In this document: positions 1 to 9,934 of the stretch, one piece after another
Layout: the number at the start of each line of letters is the position of its first letter
Position numbering within the stretch: the first letter of the stretch is position 1
Source: Delphinus delphis
Taxonomy: Eukaryota > Chordata > Mammalia > Artiodactyla > Delphinidae
Direction: 5' to 3'
Length of the DNA: 64,000 nucleotides
Assembly (NCBI RefSeq): GCF_949987515.2
Contig: NC_082684.1
Location: 45,970,006-46,034,005, forward strand
The notes under the pieces: generated by a model
What the model saw: the letters and a program-made list of their open reading frames with translations, nothing else
What the model was told of the DNA's origin: nothing
Database searches by the model: none
Position numbers and translations under genes: made by a program

Positions 1-560
1 CTCTTTAAAGACATAAACTGATTTGTGGAATCAGTGAATGAATGAGCTATGAGAACAATTTTATTGACTATATCAAAATATTCAGAGGTAAAAATATCTT
101 TTCATTAAGTGCAATGCTATTTCAATTGCCAAACTTGTCAATTTTACCTAAATGAAACCAAATTAAAGAGCATGACCCTCTCCAACGGTCATAGCTCTGT
201 TATCCTTCCCTGAGTGGTTAACTTGTCTTCATGCCCGGAGCGCTGCCTGTTGGCCTTTCAAAGGCTCACATTTTTCCTCGGTGCCTTCTCAAAGGTAAAA
301 TGACTTATATATTCTCTCCAGAGACACTGATGCTATAAATTAACACTGGGTTTTATCCTGTGTTGGACTATAATTTGTGCATTGTTGTCAAAGATGAATT
401 ATTTGAATCTTTTTTAAAAATATTAAATTACAATTTAATGAACTTGTGGCAAGTGTTGTTTTCTTATTTGTTTTAAAAGCACAATTTAATATTCATTTAG
501 GCAGTAATTGAGCCTTCCAACTTTAAATTTTATTCCAGATGGGCTCCCCCTTCTCTTTTA
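1..560. other. Intergenic, nothing recognised
   Basis: AT-rich sequence with no long ORF, splice-flanked homology or repeat that I can name. Confidence 0.6.
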
Positions 561-568
561 CCCTTGTC

Positions 569-784
569 TTGTTTTTTTTTTTTTTTTTTTTTACAGTACG
601 TGGGCCTCTCACTCTTGTGGCCTCTCCCGTTGTGGAGCACAGGCTCTGGACGTGCAGGCTCAGCAGCCATGGCTCACGGGCCCAACCGCTCTGCGGCATG
701 TGGGATCTTCCCGGACCGGGGCACGAACCCATGTCCCCTGCATCGGCAGGCGGACTCTCAACCACTGCGCCACCAGGGAAGCCC
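569..784 (-). mobile_element. CHR-2 SINE, TSD acccttgtc
   Basis: T-tailed reverse copy of the tRNA-derived cetacean SINE. The head with a B-box-like GGTTCGTGCCCC complement is at the right, and an exact 9-bp duplication lies at 560-568 and 785-793. Confidence 0.93.
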
Positions 785-845
785 ACCCTTGTCATTTTTA
801 TAAAACTGTCAGTCAAGTTTAAATCCAGAGCAGGAATGACTAGCA

Positions 846-902
846 CCTAATGAAAAAGGAAGAGGAGGAGGAAGAAGAAGACGAGGACGAAGAAGAAGAA
901 AG
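846..902. repeat. GAA/GGA-rich simple repeat
   Basis: A purine-only run of GAG, GAA and GAC triplets. Confidence 0.9.
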
Positions 903-944
903 CTGTTTTCAAATACTTAAGGAAAAGTAAATTATTTTCATGTA

Positions 945-1375
945 TATATAATTTGCCCTTATTTATAGGTGTAAAAAAAGAAGAAAAGGAGATCTGGACA
1001 AATAGGGGATAGATGACTATGTAGGAATATATTCATACAATGGAATAAGAAACAGTATTAGAATTATCATTTAGATCTATATGTATCAACATGGTAATTC
1101 TCAGAAAACATTTGGTTCAGTGATAAAAGCAAGTTGCAGATGGATACACACTATACGTTACCATTTACACAAATCTTAAAAACATGCAAATAAAACACAC
1201 ACACAACAATGCTAAGTATTGTTTATGGACAGCTACAATTGCAATAAAAGTATAAAGACATGGGTGAGAAGGGTCCAAAACAACTTCAGAATAATAGTTA
1301 CTTCTGAGAAGAAAGGGAGAAGAAACTATTAGAAAGAGGCACAAAGAGGGACTTTGATCATATCAGAACATTTTA
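945..1375 (+). mobile_element. Old L1 3' UTR remnant
   Basis: Decayed L1M-like 3' region (gatggatacacactatacgttacc…, gggtgagaagggtcc…). There is no ORF and the ends are approximate. Confidence 0.5.
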
Positions 1376-1766
1376 TTTATTTAAGAAAGGAAATATCTGA
1401 ACCAAATATGAGTGGTTCACTGTTAATATTTGCAAAAATCAAAATGGTGAATACATAGATATTTGTAAAATTATTCTGAATTTTTCTTTTGCATCTTAGA
1501 TGTATTTCATAAATGTAACAAGTAAATGAAAAATTTTCACTTGAAAATTTTAGAAGACGTTGTGATGTGAAGAATACCCTTGGGAAGAAAACCAATTAAC
1601 TTACTTATTGCCTATAGGTAATATTGCTGCAAAGCAAAAAACCTTCAGTTCATTCCTCTTTTTTCCCCTCTTCCCCTAAAGTATTTATGACACTATTAGT
1701 GAAACATGTAAAAGTCTTACTATACAAAAATGATACTTCTTTGTTAAGTGGAGGAAGTGAAGTTAC
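1376..1766. other. Intergenic, nothing recognised
   Basis: AT-rich. The 72-residue minus-strand ORF has no recognisable features. Confidence 0.55.
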
Positions 1767-1779
1767 GATTTCTGTCTTT

Positions 1780-2117
1780 CAGGAATAAAGACACAGACCT
1801 ACTAGAGCATGGACTTGAGGATATGGGGAGGGGGAAGGGTAAGCTGTGACAAAGTGAGAGAGTGGCATGGACATATACACTACCAAACGTAAAATAGATA
1901 GCTAGCGGGAAGCAGCTGCACAGCACAGGGAGATCAGCTAAGTGGTTTGTGACCACCTAGAGGGGTGGGATAGGGAGGGTGGGAGGGAGGGAGACGCAAG
2001 AGGGAAGAGATATGGGAACATATGTATATGTATAACTGATTCACTTTGTTATAAAGCAGAAACTAACACACCACTGTAAAGCAATTATACTCCAATAAAG
2101 ACGTTAAAAAAAAAAAA
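1780..2117 (+). mobile_element. 5'-truncated L1 3' end, 338 bp, TSD gatttctgtcttt
   Basis: A 3'-UTR-only L1 insertion flanked by an exact 13-bp duplication at 1767-1779 and 2118-2130, with an A tail at 2107-2117. It is the same subfamily as the copies at 14634, 38017, 40503 and 50284, recognisable by the CCACCTAGAGGGGTGGGATA block and the AGCAATTATACTCCAATAAA end. Confidence 0.88.
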
Positions 2118-2329
2118 GATTTCTGTCTTTACTTACCCTGGCATTACTGCTCCATTTTTCCAGCAAGAAGGCAATAACAAATCTCAGGCATTTATAAGCC
2201 ACCTGGAATGTGAACTCTAGGGGCAAATGCTTCCATAAAGAGGTTTAAAAGCACACACAGAATTGGCAGTGAGACAGAGTATCAAAGTTCTCTTCTCATC
2301 CCTAAATCATCCTCCTATCAGCTTCTTTT

Positions 2330-2684
2330 TTTTTTAATTTTTAAGAATAAATTTATTTATTTTTGGCTGCATTGGGTCTTTGTTGCTGCACGCGGGCTTT
2401 CTCTAGTTGCGGCAAAGAGGGGCTACACTTCGTTGCTGTGTGTGGACTTCTCATTGCAGTGGCTTCCCTTTGTGTGGAGCACAGGCTCTAGGCGCACGGG
2501 CTTCAGTAGTTGCAGCACACGGGCTCAGTTTTTGTGGCTCACGGGCTCTAGAGCGCAGGCTCAGTAGTTGTGGTGCACGGGCTTTGTTGCTCTACAGCAT
2601 GTGGGATCTTCCCAGACCAAGGCTCGAACCCGTGTCCCCTGCATTGGCAGGCGGATTCTTAACCACTGCGCCACCGGGGAAGTC
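2330..2684 (-). mobile_element. CHR-1 long SINE, TSD cctatcagcttctttt
   Basis: Full-length (~355 bp) copy of the longer SINE type, whose body repeats CAGTAGTTGTGG units. An exact 16-bp duplication lies at 2314-2329 and 2685-2700. Confidence 0.93.
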
Positions 2685-2700
2685 CCTATCAGCTTCTTTT

Positions 2701-3390
2701 CTGGTTAGTTCCATGTCCTCTAGAGCTGTACACAAACAAAGCACAGAAATATATGTCTCACTTATGACAAAGCATCATTCAATGACTAAGCACTCTGGAG
2801 GGCACAGGAGCTAAGACGCATGTAAGGAGACACCCACACGATTCCATCATGTGTCTTTACGGAGCTGTGGCAAAGGCACTGTCTATGGTCACCCCACCAA
2901 GTGCCCAAACCCTTGACCCCTATGCTTCATGCAAAATAAATTTCAAACATATTGTTAGGGCTAATGAAGTCTCAGTAAGCTCTAAACAAAAAGCTGATTA
3001 ATCATTAAAACCTTTTACTTTTGCCTGAAAGATTTAAAAGTCTTATAAAAAAAAAGAAAAAGAAAAGGCTCTACTTATTTAAATGAGTTAGTGCCAGGGA
3101 CTTACGTCAAAAGCAGCAGTGCAGCATAAAGAAACCATGCAGTGATAACGTTAGAGAGCTGATGGGAGAGAGAACTGATAATACCCAAGCATCCTCAGGA
3201 GGGATTTCCAGCTGAGAAAAGCCTGTGGCTCTGTGCAAGGCATTCTACAATCTTCTCAAGAGAGGTCCCAGGAAATGAGAACTCAGACTTGATAGGGTAG
3301 ATTTATTTTTCCATAAAGAAGTGTTAAGGAAACATCCAAAGGTCTCTTGCACAATAAACAGATCAAAGGCTGGTTGAAAGTATTTATAGG
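2701..3390. other. Intergenic, nothing recognised
   Basis: Ordinary sequence with a short A-rich tract near 3049-3067. No gene or named repeat seen. Confidence 0.55.
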
Positions 3391-3439
3391 CAGTGGTTCT
3401 GAACCTTGGCTGTCGTTAGAATCACCCAGGGAGTTTTTG

Positions 3440-3650
3440 TTTTGTTTTGTTTTGTTTGCGGTACGCGGGCCTCTCACTGTTGTGGCCTCTCCCGTTGCGG
3501 AGCACAAGCTCCGGACGCGCAGGCTCAGTGGCCATGGTTCACGGGCCCAGCCGCTCCGTGGCATGTGGGATCTTCCCGGACCGGGGCACGAACCCGTGTC
3601 CCCTGCATCGGCAGGCGGACTCTCAACCACTGCGCCACCAGGGAAGCCCA
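3440..3650 (-). mobile_element. CHR-2 SINE, first of a tandem pair inside MER5A
   Basis: Nearly consensus copy with a (TTTTG)n tail. It is directly followed by another same-strand copy. The outer duplication acccagggagttttt (3424-3438 and 3877-3891) brackets the pair, not the single element. Confidence 0.92.
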
Positions 3651-3658
3651 CCTTCAGT

Positions 3659-3876
3659 GTTTTATTTTTTTGTTTTTGTTTTTTGCAGTACGCGGGCCTC
3701 TCACTGTTGTGGCCTCTCCCGTTGCGGAGCACAGGCTCCAGACGCGCAGCCTCTGCGGCCATAGCTCACGCGTCCAGCCACTCCGTGGCACGTGGGATCT
3801 TCCCGGACCGGGGCGTGAACCCGCGTCCCCTGCATTGGCAGGCGGACTCTCAACCACTGCGCCACCAGGGAAGCCC
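3659..3876 (-). mobile_element. CHR-2 SINE, second of the tandem pair
   Basis: Its head abuts the right copy of the shared duplication. Its tail (ttttatttttttg…) abuts the head of the first copy with about 8 bp between. Confidence 0.92.
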
Positions 3877-3998
3877 ACCCAGGGAGTTTTTGAAGAGCAG
3901 GATGCCAAGGCGCCACCCGACCAACTGAATCAGAATCTCTGGGAGGAGGAGCCCAGGCATTTGTGATTCTGGTGCACAATAAGATTAAGAATTGCTGC

Positions 3999-4391
3999 TA
4001 TAGGGCCAGGGATCTGCTGGTAAAGTGTTTCTTGGGGGTGGGGGAGGGTTATTCCAGGGATTCTGATTCATACAGCATGTGCCTGTTTCTTCGTGTAAAT
4101 ACTCCCACCCTGGCCAATTTCAAGCTACTAATGTGAAGAGACAACGTGGAATTGGAAAGAGACGTGCATAATCGGCCCCCACAAGCTCCTGAGTGCCAGC
4201 TCCAGCAACCACCCTTAGGAGCTTTTGATGATGAAGTTACAGTCAGGGGTGAGAAAGCAATAAATTACGTCCTGGGGCTTTTTTACATACCATAGAGCCT
4301 TAAGTCAAAGATCATTTCCTCATGAGAATATGAGGAAAAACCAACATTATATTAAACCATGACTTATCTACAATTTCATCAGTTTTTGCTT
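3999..4391. other. Intergenic, nothing recognised
   Basis: Between the MER5A relic and the solo LTR. No feature supported. Confidence 0.5.
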
Positions 4392-4395
4392 GTTC

Positions 4396-4967
4396 TGAAA
4401 CGGGAGGGAAGGGGGCAGGGCACAACCTTTGAAAGAATGACATAGCCCGAGGACATGACAGAAACTGATTAGAACCAAATGGGTCCAAGATGGCGGACAA
4501 GTCAACTTCCACTAGACCTTGAGCCTCAGTATGTGCTCACTGTAACACATCAGCAAGCTAAATGACACACCCACAGGCACCAAGACAGTTCCAAGGCTGA
4601 CCAAAAGGATCAAAAAGTGGGCAGTGGCCCAATTCCTGGAAATCCCTGCCCCTTCCCAAAATAGCTGGAATACTCCTCCCACTCATTAGCGAAATTACCC
4701 ACCCCTATAACCCCATATCCTGGTGCATTTCTCACCTTCTGAGATGGCCTACACTCTGTCTGTGGAGTGTGCTTCTCTCTAAATAAATCCACTTCTTACC
4801 TATCACTTTGTCTCTTACTGAATTCTTTCTGCAGTGAGACATCAAGAACCTGAGCTTCATTAAGTCCTGAAACCAGGTGTGTGACCTCAGTTGGAAGACT
4901 GTGGGTTTTGGCTGGGTTTGAGTCCTGCCACGTGGGTTCAAGTCCCAATCTGAGGTGCACGGTTTCA
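4396..4967 (+). mobile_element. Solo LTR, class I ERV type, 572 bp, TSD gttc
   Basis: The element starts TGAAAC and ends GTTTCA, perfect inverted termini. It is bounded by a 4-bp duplication gttc at 4392-4395 and 4968-4971. An AATAAA signal lies at 4782-4787, with a TATA-like CTATAAC near 4704. No internal retroviral genes adjoin it, so it is a solo LTR left by recombination between the two LTRs. Similar LTRs are common in cetartiodactyl genomes (recollection). Confidence 0.85.
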
Positions 4968-4985
4968 GTTCCACTCTATTCTTTA

Positions 4986-5051
4986 TTTTTTTTCTATTTT
5001 TTTTGTTTTTAAAATTTTTTTTAAATTATTATTTATTTTTTGTTGTTGTTT
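4986..5051 (-). mobile_element. Tail-only retrotransposition, TSD 17 bp
   Basis: A 66-bp, nearly pure T/A tract (complement: poly-A with few interruptions) is flanked by an exact 17-bp duplication, ttccactctattcttta, at 4969-4985 and 5052-5068. No element body is present, so it looks like an insertion of only a poly-A tail by L1 machinery. Confidence 0.75.
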
Positions 5052-5289
5052 TTCCACTCTATTCTTTAAACCAAAATTTATTTTTTAAATATCACTCTTA
5101 TAAATAGAATTATATCTTTTTCCACTTTACTAATAATTAATATTTGAAATTAGGTCATTTTTGCAATAATAATTTATTTAGACTTATCAGTCTCATAACT
5201 AGAGTAAATTTAGTCTTTGGTGTAGAGAAATAAACTATGAGTTTCAAATGCCTCTGGTTGTGAGACATCTCATATAAAATTGTTACAAC

Positions 5290-6280
5290 AATTCATGTAT
5301 GGAAGACTTGTTAAACAGAAACGACAGAAATGTTGTCCTTATACCATCCAGAAATAGAAGAAAAGGAAACCATTCACTTGTGAAAGTCATTTTTAAATAA
5401 TACATTTATAAAACACTACCTGTGAATTATAATCCTATCAAGCTTATCTCTGAGCAAGTGTATAACTACTTAACTAGAGCAGAGAAACTAAATGAGAAAA
5501 TTCAAAATCACCCTGTAAGAGAGACCAAAAAAAAAAAAAAAAAGCTTTTTCTGGATCAATAGAAGAGACTTGTTAAACAACAATACAAAAGTACCATACA
5601 CTAGCTAGAAATCAAATAAGATGGAAACAATTTATTAATAAGATTCACATTTATGTAGTGTACAAAGAATTATAGTCCTATTAAGTTTCTATTTGAGCTA
5701 TTGTATAATCAGTTAAACAAAATAAAAAATCAAATATTATTTTAGAAGCAAAAACTCGTGTGTTTTGAATTATCTTAATGAATCTATTAACAAAGATGAA
5801 AATATTATAATTATTCTATCTACAAATGTTGTAAAATGAAAGCAATTGATTATTTAAAAACTTTATTTGGCTGTGTCAGGTCTTAGTTGAGACACGCAGG
5901 ATCTTTGTTGCAGCCTGCGAGCTCTTCATTGTGGCATGCGGCCTTCTCTAATTGTGGCACTCAGGCTCAGTAGCTGCAGCATGCAGGCCTAGTTGCCCCA
6001 TGGTATGTGGGATCTTAGTTCCCAGACCAGGGATGGAACCCATGTCCCATGCATTGGAAGGCGGATTCTTAACAACTGGACCACCAGGGAAGTCCAGCAA
6101 TTGATTCACATTTTTAAAAGATTCACATTTTAAAGATCTACCATTGTAAAACATTACCCTAATAATTTATAATCCTATCGAGCCTCCATTTGAGCCACTG
6201 TATAATCACTTAGTAGCAATAAAACTAAAAGAAAAAAATGTAATTTACTTTAGAAGAGAGAAAAAAAGTAACCTGCTGTT
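5290..6280. repeat. Decayed tandem array, about 243-bp period, three visible units
   Basis: A block reading gaattataatcctatcaagc…gtataactacttaac (from 5424) recurs as gaattatagtcctattaagt…gtataatcagttaaa (from 5668) and aatttataatcctatcgagc…gtataatcacttag (from 6164). Removing the SINE and its duplication between the second and third gives periods of about 244 and 241 bp. Upstream shared words (gacttgttaaaca at about 5306 and 5566) support whole-unit duplication. Non-coding and AT-rich. Confidence 0.7.
5852..6095 (-). mobile_element. CHR-1-type SINE, TSD agcaattgatt
   Basis: Diverged reverse copy flanked by an exact 11-bp duplication (5841-5851 and 6096-6106). It interrupts the decayed ~243-bp tandem array. 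Confidence 0.9.
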
Positions 6281-6693
6281 GTCTTGGATTTTCAAAAGTA
6301 GACTCATTGAGGGCAGATCAACTTGGAAGGTGATACACTTTGTTTTCAGGCTGTGTGGATAGAGACTGAGCCTTGGTGTACAGACCTTTCTTGCTGCCAG
6401 TGGAGGACGTGCTGGGTCAGGAATTTGCCCAGGGGAGGGTGGGAAGAATTCCTGGGGAGCTTTGTCCTTACTTTCCAGAATAAGGGAAGAATAGGGGGAC
6501 CTACTTCTTAGAAATTGCCAAGTGTCCCCCCTGCAAAATCCTGAAAGGAGGATGAGAGAGGAACTGCCTGGCTCAGAGGCTCCCAGTTCAGTGGGAAGTT
6601 GAACCCAAAAAAAAAAAAAAAAGATCCTAAGCATCTGTCAATGTAAGGAGCACCGGGAAAACTCTGTCTTGCTCCTGGTAGAGGATTCATATC
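6281..6693. other. Intergenic, possibly old repeat
   Basis: GC-moderate sequence with an A16-type run at 6606-6621. The ORFs on both strands overlap each other and lack coding character. Confidence 0.4.
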
Positions 6694-6709
6694 AAGATGA
6701 AGTTGGCCT

Positions 6710-6831
6710 GGGAATTCCCTGGCTGTCTAGTGGTTAGGACTCCATGCTCTCACTGCCGAGGGCCCAGGTTCAATCCCTGGTCTGGGAACTAAAGTAAAAT
6801 CCCACAAGCTGAGCAGCGTGGCCAAAAAAAA
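6710..6831 (+). mobile_element. Short CHR SINE, TSD aagatgaagttggcct
   Basis: Head-only (~120 bp) form with A and B boxes followed directly by an A tail. Exact 16-bp duplication at 6694-6709 and 6832-6847. Confidence 0.92.
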
Positions 6832-6880
6832 AAGATGAAGTTGGCCTTATGGGTGGATCCTTTTTCTGGGATCCAGACCC

Positions 6881-7485
6881 TGGAACGGAGCAGGACCCTG
6901 TGGGGCCCTTCCGGGTACAAATCTTTTCTCTGTCCACCCCTCCCCTCCCACCCCTTTCTTGTTTGTAGGAAATAGGATTCATTCAGCCTCTTGGACTTTC
7001 CCTGAGTTCCAAAGGGCAGATTCAAACAGTTGCTAATCAGGGAAGGGAGGGAAGGGAGGGAAGGGAGGGAATGCAGAAACAAGGGAGGAGCAGTCAGGAA
7101 ACAATAATACAGTCTTGGGGCAGAGTCCCGGTTCCTTCTCAAGGAATATACATAATAATATCTTTGAGTTCTTCTGCAGGAGCTAAGGCCCCCACCCAGG
7201 AGGAGGCTGGTAACTTCTGGCTGAGAACAGAATTCCTGGAACACAGCCCTGTTACCTCACCACCAACCAATCAGGAGAAGGTCATACACCCTGCAGCCCT
7301 CACCCTAAATTTTACCTATAGAAGCTCCCCCAAAACCACTGAGGAGTTCAGGGGGGAGTTTTGAGCATGAGCCACCCACTCTCCTTGCTTGGCCCTGCAA
7401 TAAACCTTTCTCTGCTCCAAACTCCCATGTTTCCGATTGTTTGGCCTCACTGTGCATCGGGCCCAGGAACTTGCATGTGGTAACA
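6881..7485 (+). mobile_element. Endogenous retrovirus LTR, ends uncertain
   Basis: It has LTR-type order: CCAAT at 7267-7271, a TATA-like CCTATAG near 7316, AATAAA at 7399-7404, and an end reading GGTAACA like the neighbouring LTR at 8493-9197. A 4-bp accc occurs before TG at 6881 and after CA at 7485, but this could be chance. A GGGAA purine repeat (7038-7070) lies inside. The sequence just after the end (TTGGGGGTGG at 7491) faintly resembles a primer-binding site, so it may instead be a 5' LTR with a little internal sequence. No open viral gene is seen. Confidence 0.6.
7038..7071. repeat. (GGGAGGGAA)n simple repeat
   Basis: A short G-rich purine array inside the LTR at 6881-7485. The G3 runs could form a quadruplex (inference). 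Confidence 0.85.
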
Positions 7486-7899
7486 ACCCCTTGGGGGTGG
7501 CATTTGGTCCATATAGGACCCTGGCCCTCATGGATCTCTGCCAAATATCCTATTTGGAAGACCAGGAACATCAGGATCTTTTTCCAAACGTCTTAAAGCA
7601 TGCTTTTCTCTTCTTAAATTATCAAAGTTTCTCTCAGCCAGCAGCTCTCAACCCATTACATGAGCCTTTCTCTCATGGAAAATAAACTACCATTGATAAT
7701 AGCCAGCAGTTCTTTTGAATTTTTCTGAAAGAACTTTGGTTTCTATTTAGTAGGACTTCAGCTCTTCACATGCATAGCTGATCTTCACATCTGCTTTGAA
7801 AAGGTTTTCCTCTATCTACCGAGAGTAAAATGGTTATTTGGTAAAAATTCATTTCGTTTTCTTGATGCAGTTCAGAAAGAACTTGGAGCTTCAGCCAGA

Positions 7900-8488
7900 C
7901 TGTGGGCCCCTCCCTTGCCCTGTTTCGTTTTTTTTTTTCTCACTTAAAGGCACTTACATTTACAGACTTTTAATGTGATCTTAAGTGCATCAAGTAACTT
8001 ACCTTTTTCCATTAATTCAGTGTACATTTGGTTTCTCTTTTCTTTAAAAAGTTTTAAATAAATATTTAACTCAGATGTATCGATCCACTTCTTCAAAATC
8101 CCTTTTATTCATCTTCTAGGAGGTGAACATTTTCTAAAGCATTTGTTATATCCAATTCCAAGTGCCCACCATGTATGTAGTCTTAAGGATGGCAGCCTGA
8201 TGGCTCATTGTTAGCACACGCTCACCAGAGCCTTGCTCTGACTTTATCATCCAGAACTTGTTCCATGGGCATTTTAGCATATTCTAACTTTTTTTTTTTC
8301 TGTTGGATTAGTTTGGTCATTCTTCCTTTCTATTCTTCTGAGTACAGATTTACGTTTCCCTGAAAATCAGAATTTTCATTCAAAGCATCTTTTAGTGCTT
8401 CTGAAATTGTTTCTCACTCTTGTCATGTATATTGAAGGCTGTTTTGGTTGCAGTTACTTGATATTCTGTGGGGGTTTTTTGATGCCTC
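7900..8488 (-). pseudogene. Possible coiled-coil coding remnant, minus strand, part 2
   Basis: On the minus strand the translation gives broken Glu/Lys/Asn-rich heptad-like stretches (SEALKDALNENSDFQG after a frame change). These could continue the similar stretch at 9198-9400 if the solo LTR between them is removed. I cannot name a parent gene and stops are frequent, so this may be chance. Confidence 0.2.
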
Positions 8489-8492
8489 TTCT

Positions 8493-8627
8493 TGTAACAG
8501 GGAAGAGCCAATTTTGACTCCATGTTGGATCTGTTTCTTTGAATTTAACTTTGCTTTTTGTTGCTTCTGTTATTATAATCATATATAATGGCCTGCCTCA
8601 GGGAACCCTGCCCCTCTGCCTGAATTT

Positions 8628-8667
<40 letters not shown>

Positions 8668-9197
8668 GGTATGCGGGCCTCTCCCGTTGCGGAGCACAGG
8701 CTCCAGACGCGCAGGCTCAGCGGCCATGGCTCACAGGCCCAGCCGCTCTGCAACATGTGGGATCCTCCCGGACCGGGGCACGAACCCGTGTCCCCTGCAT
8801 CAGCAGGCGGACTCTCAGCCACTGCACCACCAGGGAAGCCCATCTGCCTGAATTTTAAACTAAAGTGCCTTTGTTCAGCTCACAGGGAGACAATCTGACC
8901 CTGCCCACCTGTGAATGGCTACAGAAAAGAAGAAAGTAACACATCCCATCCCCGATGCTGGCCAACCAGGCAAAACTAATGGCATTTTAACTTTACTTCC
9001 TCACCTCCTCCCTCTCTCTGTTGTATAAAAGAAACTGGCACCCAGACCCCATAAGATGGTTATTTTGAGACATTAGTCTGCCATCTTCTCCTTCTGCCCG
9101 CTTTCTGAATAAAGTCGCTCTTCCTTGCCTCAACACCTTGTCTCCCGATTTATTGGCCTGTCCTGTGGGGAGCAGAGTGAACTAGAACTTGGTAACA
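8493..9197 (+). mobile_element. Solo LTR, class I ERV type, TSD ttct, split by a SINE
   Basis: It begins TGTAACAG and ends TTGGTAACA, flanked by ttct at 8489-8492 and 9198-9201. It contains TATAAAA at 9024-9030 and AATAAA at 9108-9113, about 80 bp apart, as in gammaretrovirus-like LTRs. A CHR-2 SINE (8631-8842) with its own 16-bp duplication is inserted inside; without it and the extra TSD copy the LTR is about 477 bp. No internal retroviral sequence flanks it. Confidence 0.87.
8631..8842 (-). mobile_element. CHR-2 SINE inside a solo LTR, TSD tctgcctgaattttaa
   Basis: T-tailed reverse copy with an exact 16-bp duplication at 8615-8630 and 8843-8858. Its host is the LTR at 8493-9197, so it is younger than that LTR. 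Confidence 0.94.
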
Positions 9198-9201
9198 TTC
9201 T

Positions 9202-9480
9202 AAAGACTGAATCTTTCTTAATGTCAATCATCAGCTCAACTTGTTTTAAGTGTTTACGTTTCTCTTCTTTCGTTTCTTTTCTCAATTTCTTTAAGCCCCC
9301 CAAAAGCATCGGAAATTTCCAACTCTTTTTTAATGATTTCCAGTTTTTATATTTCTGATCATTTGTCCTCAAATGTGGCATCCATTAAAGTTGATTTGAG
9401 GCTTCTACATTTTTTTTTCTTTTCCTGAATTGTATCTTTTATTTTGCATTAAAGGATACTACTGGGACATTTGATAAAAT
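9202..9480 (-). pseudogene. Possible coiled-coil coding remnant, minus strand, part 1
   Basis: A minus-strand open frame of 83 residues is strongly Lys/Glu-rich (KKLRKETKEEKRKHLKQVEL), with an alternative frame that is also Glu/Lys-rich. Taken with 7900-8488, it might be a decayed retrocopy of a coiled-coil protein split by the LTR. Unrecognised. Confidence 0.2.
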
Positions 9481-9492
9481 TTAATGGGCTCT

Positions 9493-9697
9493 GGGCTTCC
9501 CTGGTGGCGCAGTGGTTGGGGGTCCGCCTGCTGATGCAGGGGACGCGGGTTCGTGCCCCGGTCCGGGAGGGTCCCACATGCCGCGGAGCGGCTGGGCCCG
9601 TGAGCCATGGCCACTGAGTCTGCGCGTCCGGAGCCTGTGCTCCGCAACGGGAGAGGCCACGGCAGTGAGAGGCCCGCGTACCGCAAAAAAAAAAAAA
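9493..9697 (+). mobile_element. CHR-2 SINE, TSD aatttaatgggctct
   Basis: Near-consensus forward copy with an A14-type tail. The flanking duplication differs at one base (aatgggct/aatgagct). Confidence 0.93.
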
Positions 9698-9715
9698 AAT
9701 TTAATGAGCTCTCAG

Positions 9716-9932
9716 GATTGGTTTGTATTATCAGTGTTAATTTCCTGATTTTGATGGTTGTATTGTGACTATGAAGGAGAATGTCCTATACAGACCCCTA
9801 AACTATTTGGGGTTGCTGGGGCATCAGGTTGGTAACTTACTCCTGAATGGTTTAAGATAAAATGTTATCTGTATTGCACTTGCAACTTTTCTGTAAGTTT
9901 CAGATTGCTTTTTGTAATTAATAAAATTTCTT
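9716..9932 (+). mobile_element. Old L1 3' terminal fragment
   Basis: It matches the end of L1M elements (CCTGATTTTGATGGTTGTA, then GCAACTTTTCTGTAAGTTT) and ends near an AATTAATAAAA tail. Confidence 0.6.
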
Positions 9933-9934
9933 TT

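Larger units (their letters stand above)
3391..3998. mobile_element. MER5A-like hAT/Charlie DNA transposon relic split by two SINEs
   Basis: The left half (cagtggttctgaaccttggc…gaatcaccc) and right half (accaactgaatcagaatctc…cccaggcat…) rejoin as a short non-autonomous Charlie element of the MER5A type. It is an old fossil with no coding capacity. Confidence 0.8.

Noticed and set aside
3347..3966. Open frames of 186-193 residues
   Set aside because: They lie within the tandem CHR-2 SINEs and MER5A; the same peptide ([20 protein letters not shown]) recurs wherever this SINE occurs.
9130..9381. 83-residue Lys/Glu-rich minus ORF as an intact gene
   Set aside because: It begins inside the LTR side and has frame conflicts with its flanks; kept only as a weak coding-remnant candidate.
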